This document shows, piece by piece, positions 7,926 through 10,690 of a stretch of 10,690 bases of DNA. A model generated the notes under the pieces. That model did no database searches and was not told where the DNA came from. It saw nothing but the letters and a program-made list of their open reading frames with translations. The position numbers and the translations under genes were made by a program. The stretch spans positions 1 to 10,690 of the forward strand of contig JAOXYB010061057.1 of the NCBI GenBank assembly GCA_028565635.1, given 5' to 3'. Positions within the stretch are counted from its first letter, which is position 1. Each line of letters begins with the position of its first letter. This stretch comes from Phoronis ovalis. Taxonomy: Eukaryota; Phoronida; Phoronidae.

Positions 7926-7958
7926 TTTAAAATATACTAATCTAATTTCAAAATTTTC

Positions 7959-9027
7959 TTAAGTCCTATGATCTTCATGCACCACTTTTTCTTTCGCATA
8001 GTTCAAGACGGACAGCATTGCTGCATTATCAGATCCAGTTGCTAGTGTTCTTTGGTGCAAACAATAAAAGAAAAGAATTAAAATTAAGCTCCTATGATCT
8101 TGCACATTTAATTTTCATGTAGTGGGTTAATGGAGTACATGACATGGAATTAGTAATTAGGCATTTTAATTGTGACTGTAGAGTGGCAGCTATAAAACAA
8201 GTACCAATGTTAATGATTGGTTGCTGTAAACAGTATTTGTACATCTGCAAACTAAAGTATAGGTGCCCATTTTCCAGTTTCTCCCTGAAATTAGTATATT
8301 ATTTTTAACATTTTAATGGAAAAACATTTTTTATCAGCACGAGTGATATATAGTACATAGCAGATTTCAAAGATATCTTTAGAAAAGTTTCTGTTTCACA
8401 AATCCCATTATAGGTTTCCTACAACTGATTGTAGCTCAAGGTATAACCTCAGCAGGTATCAGCTGTTAGTTAATAAGGAAACCAAGTATCCTGACATGTA
8501 GCATTGAGTCATACAGCCAATAAGTGGGGTTCTTAATTCGATATTTATGAACATCATAAATATCTGAAAGGATTGAGATTTCAAGTAATCATAATTACCA
8601 TGATATTTACTCAATAAAAGAGACTATTAAAGGTCACATTCAAATGAGCAGTTTGATCCAATTTTACTTGCCTATGTGGAGCAATTTTGAATGCATATTG
8701 TCAGCAATGGAGAATTATAACAGTGATTTGCTAAACAGGAACTTTCCCACAAAATGACACATTGAAAAATTAGGAAATTTTGAATCACGCTGCTAAACAT
8801 GAATTTCAGAATGACGCCAAAGAGTGGAATATACTTTAACCAGACAACACTGTGCAAAAGTGACAATGATATGCTCAAAATTGTCTAGTAGTCTACCTGC
8901 TTTTTAAAGAAATTGAGGAATCTAGACTTTACCTTCCATTACTTGATATAAACCAGAGGCAATAAATTTCCGGTTCTTCCAGATTTCTCTTCACTTCATA
9001 ACGCACATCATGTCATTCGAAAGTAAC
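7959..9027 (-). pseudogene. Two coding-like exons of a small minus-strand gene with an in-frame TGA
   Basis: Exon 9027-8933 has a good acceptor (TTTTCATTTCCAG) and donor (GAAG/GTAAAG). Exon 8049-7959 follows a long pyrimidine tract ending in AAAG and stops at TAA 7961-7959. The join is phase 2 and restores an AGA codon. The merged C-terminal frame reads through E-E-P-E-I-Y-C-L-W-F-I-S-S-N-G, then R-T-L-A-T-G-S-D-N-A-A, and ends H-E-D-H-R-T. It faintly resembles the small YegP/DUF1508 fold (aromatic strand, S-N-G turn, then a helix), but this is a weak call. In the same frame TGA occurs at 9015-9013, five codons into the exon, and no ATG follows it. That suggests a nonsense change (CGA to TGA would explain it) or a wrong 5' boundary. 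Confidence 0.4.
8050..8932 (-). other. Proposed intron of the minus-strand gene (883 bp)
   Basis: AT-rich sequence between the two minus-strand exons, with GTAAAG at one end and a pyrimidine-rich acceptor at the other. No repeat, RNA gene or convincing coding frame was recognised inside. An A-box-like word near 8432 (TAGCTCAAGG) has no matching B box. Confidence 0.35.
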
Positions 9028-10041
9028 CTGGAAATGAAAACATGATTATAAATACACATATTTCTACGAATATTTGTAATTAATACTGTTACTGAACTGT
9101 TGCAATAAACTATTCACCTGCATTTGAGTGAGGCACAGTCATATCCTGGGGGTGCCCTAAGGTTTCCGTCTATCATATACGGATATGCAGCAATAGTGAA
9201 TCTCGTTTTTTGACCAAATTAGCTTAGGGAATCAGGCTTTTTTAAATAAAAAAGTTCAGTTGACTTGCTTTTTGACTAAAATACACCATTTTTCCCAGAA
9301 TACAAGTAGCATTAGCAATCAGATTTTAAGCAAAAGTTAAGCAAACCGTTTTTCACCTGACAGGATCAAGTCTTTAAGCACTGGGCTGTCCACCCTTCTC
9401 AAAAATCTGAAGTACCTCCCCCTGAAGTCAGACCCTTTAGATCCCAGAATCCACTAGTTATATATAATTCTTAGTTTTCAAAACCTGCCTTGGAAATGCA
9501 TTAAACAGTGAAAATTAAACTAATAAATAGATTGTTACCTATTTATATACTAGTACTCACAATAATTACAAAAGGAAGGTATTTCTTAGATCAATAAAAA
9601 TAAAATATTTTCCAGTTTTGGCTCAGAATATAGTATTTTGTGAATAATTCGTGCAAACGCACTCAGAATTACTCAGTATCGAAATATTTACACAGTATCA
9701 AATACCTCCCTAACTGTTCACCTAATAATGCTATAAATTAAATGTCAACGCGTTTTAATTATTACCTGTTTAGACAAACTTATGTACGTGTATCGGGACA
9801 TGTTTCATGTACAATGCTTTTTAATTTGTTACTCGAATAACCACTTGTACAAAAGTATTACAATTTTCAATAAAGAAACTGACAAAGAAAGTGGTGAAGA
9901 AAGATTTAAGTTTAAACTTCACCGATTCTCTATGTTTGCGTTTTTATCAGTTTAGTGTTTTCATCGCACTAAAAATTCATTAACAAAATTAATCATGTAA
10001 ATATAGATATTATTCAAATATGTCAATTTATCAGGTCTTAC
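9028..10041. other. Stretch without a recognised gene, possibly an intron of the minus-strand gene
   Basis: If the 5' exon at 10138-10042 belongs to the gene below, this is its intron (1014 bp). It holds scattered AATAAA words and one 57-codon plus-strand frame at 9782-9955, which I do not call. The part at about 9360-9450 is a little richer in G and C and could be repeat-derived. Nothing firmer was seen. Confidence 0.35.
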
Positions 10042-10138
10042 ATGAGTGCTAAAGTCTTCAAATAATGCACTATTCTTGCTTGCCATGTGTTACTATTGTT
10101 CATACACATCATGTAACATTTTAACATTTGAGCGTATA
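10042..10138 (-). CDS. Possible 5' coding exon of the small minus-strand gene
   Basis: On the minus strand a strong acceptor (GCTCATTTCCCGTTAG) ends at 10139. An ATG at 10086-10084, followed by G, opens 15 codons (M-A-S-K-N-S-A-L-F-E...). The exon ends at a CAT/GTAAGA donor in phase 0, which fits the phase of the exon at 9027. Four other ATGs lie upstream in the same exon in another frame, which stays open to the donor and ends in the next exon. Which start is used cannot be decided from sequence. Confidence 0.3.
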
Positions 10139-10190
10139 CTAACGGGAAATGAGCAAATAAACATGCAGTTTTAAAGCAATGTTTTATTAC

Positions 10191-10212
10191 AACATACGTA
10201 TTTATGTATGTT
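10191..10212. repeat. Short inverted repeat
   Basis: AACATAC (10191-10197) and GTATGTT (10206-10212) are perfect complements around an 8-base spacer. It may be chance in AT-rich DNA. Confidence 0.5.
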
Positions 10213-10271
10213 ATCATATACCTTTACTGAAATATATATAATGCAAAGCGTAAAGTCACAATGAAGTAACT

Positions 10272-10289
10272 CTTTGTATTAATACAAAG
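10272..10289. repeat. 18-bp perfect palindrome
   Basis: CTTTGTATTAATACAAAG is self-complementary over all 18 bases with no spacer. No family was recognised. It could be a dimer binding site, but there is no other support for that. Confidence 0.6.
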
Positions 10290-10404
10290 CTTTCAACATT
10301 ATATTATCTTCCTAAATAAAAGCTACACATATACAATATATATTGATGCTTAGTAGATGACTGAAATCAACATTTTAATGGTTTGTTGCTGAAAAACATC
10401 AAAC

Positions 10405-10690
10405 TCGCCGCTCTGGGTCCGCGTCACCATAAAGGGTATACAGTATCAGTCACGGGAGGTGAACTTAGTAAGTAATGTATGTGTGTAATGTAATGAATTG
10501 ATGTAGATACATCTTCTTACTTACTTGTAAACAGTGATGTTTTCTGCTTCCCATCAATCTTCTTCAGCTGGTTTGGCGCCGTCCTCAGCTGTTTCGGTCC
10601 TTATCCAGAACAGCCTCTGACGCTTGGGCCCCCTGAGGTGGATCCATATCCTCAGGTTTCATGACGGTTGCCAGTTGTTACATCGCTGCA
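10405..10690. other. CpG- and GC-rich right edge, probable promoter or first exon
   Basis: Two GC-rich patches (10405-10455 and 10560-10690) contrast with the AT-rich background and contain many CpG pairs. On the minus strand a near-consensus donor (ACAA/GTAAGT) lies at 10525/10524, so the outer patch may be a first exon of the minus-strand gene. A 25-codon frame starts at an ATG inside it (M-K-P-E-D-M-D-P-P) but stops well before the donor. On the plus strand an acceptor-like site ends at 10534, and 10373-10459 is open for about 30 codons. The strand is therefore undecided. Confidence 0.35.

Noticed and set aside
8432-8480. tRNA A-box-like word, possible SINE
   Set aside because: No B box at the expected distance and no A-rich tail or flanking duplication.
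8933-9027. Selenocysteine reading of the in-frame TGA
   Set aside because: No SECIS-like core was seen in the minus-strand sequence after the stop at 7959, and no selenoprotein family was recognised.
9782-9955. 57-codon plus-strand frame starting M-Y-V-Y-R-D-M
   Set aside because: No splice, codon or family support beyond being open, and a minus-strand gene may span this place. Probably chance.

Overview
This is eukaryotic, AT-rich nuclear DNA with spliceosomal (GT-AG) introns. The main gene combines a GlnD/DUF294-type nucleotidyltransferase domain with a kinesin-light-chain-like TPR array. To my knowledge this architecture is found in aquatic invertebrates (molluscs, cnidarians, sponges, amphioxus). 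A marine invertebrate, perhaps a bivalve, is my best guess, but the sequence does not settle the taxon.

Left part (1-4579). Degenerate GAATCT-type hexamer repeats in inverted orientation (about 81-440) are followed by a possible TATA box (448-458), a leader rich in upstream ATGs, and a two-exon gene on the plus strand. Exon 1 (576-756) and exon 2 (1668-4579) join in phase 1 and encode 1030 residues: a very basic N-terminus, an intact nucleotidyltransferase signature, a helical region, and about ten 42-residue TPRs. The intron end carries a second reading frame that runs into exon 2 in phase, broken only by one TAG.

Middle part (4580-7357). There is a long stretch without a gene, containing a 10-bp-arm hairpin and a short GC-rich patch. 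It is followed by several short coding-like islands bounded by good splice sites: plus strand 6368-6547 and 6953-7182, a possible 30-nt microexon at 6290-6319, and a weaker minus-strand frame at 5725-5844. I recognise none of their products.

Right part (7358-10690). A foldback/MITE-like element (7358-7860) has 89-bp terminal inverted repeats and seven 24-bp tandem units. It is followed by a possible small minus-strand gene: exons 10138-10042, 9027-8933 and 8049-7959. The exons join in phase and end in a peptide faintly like the YegP/DUF1508 fold, but an in-frame TGA lies in the middle exon. The right edge (about 10405-10690) is CpG- and GC-rich and looks like a promoter or first exon.

The only gene with a confident identity is the NTase-TPR protein. 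The others are exon-level calls, and nothing in the sequence shows that they act together.
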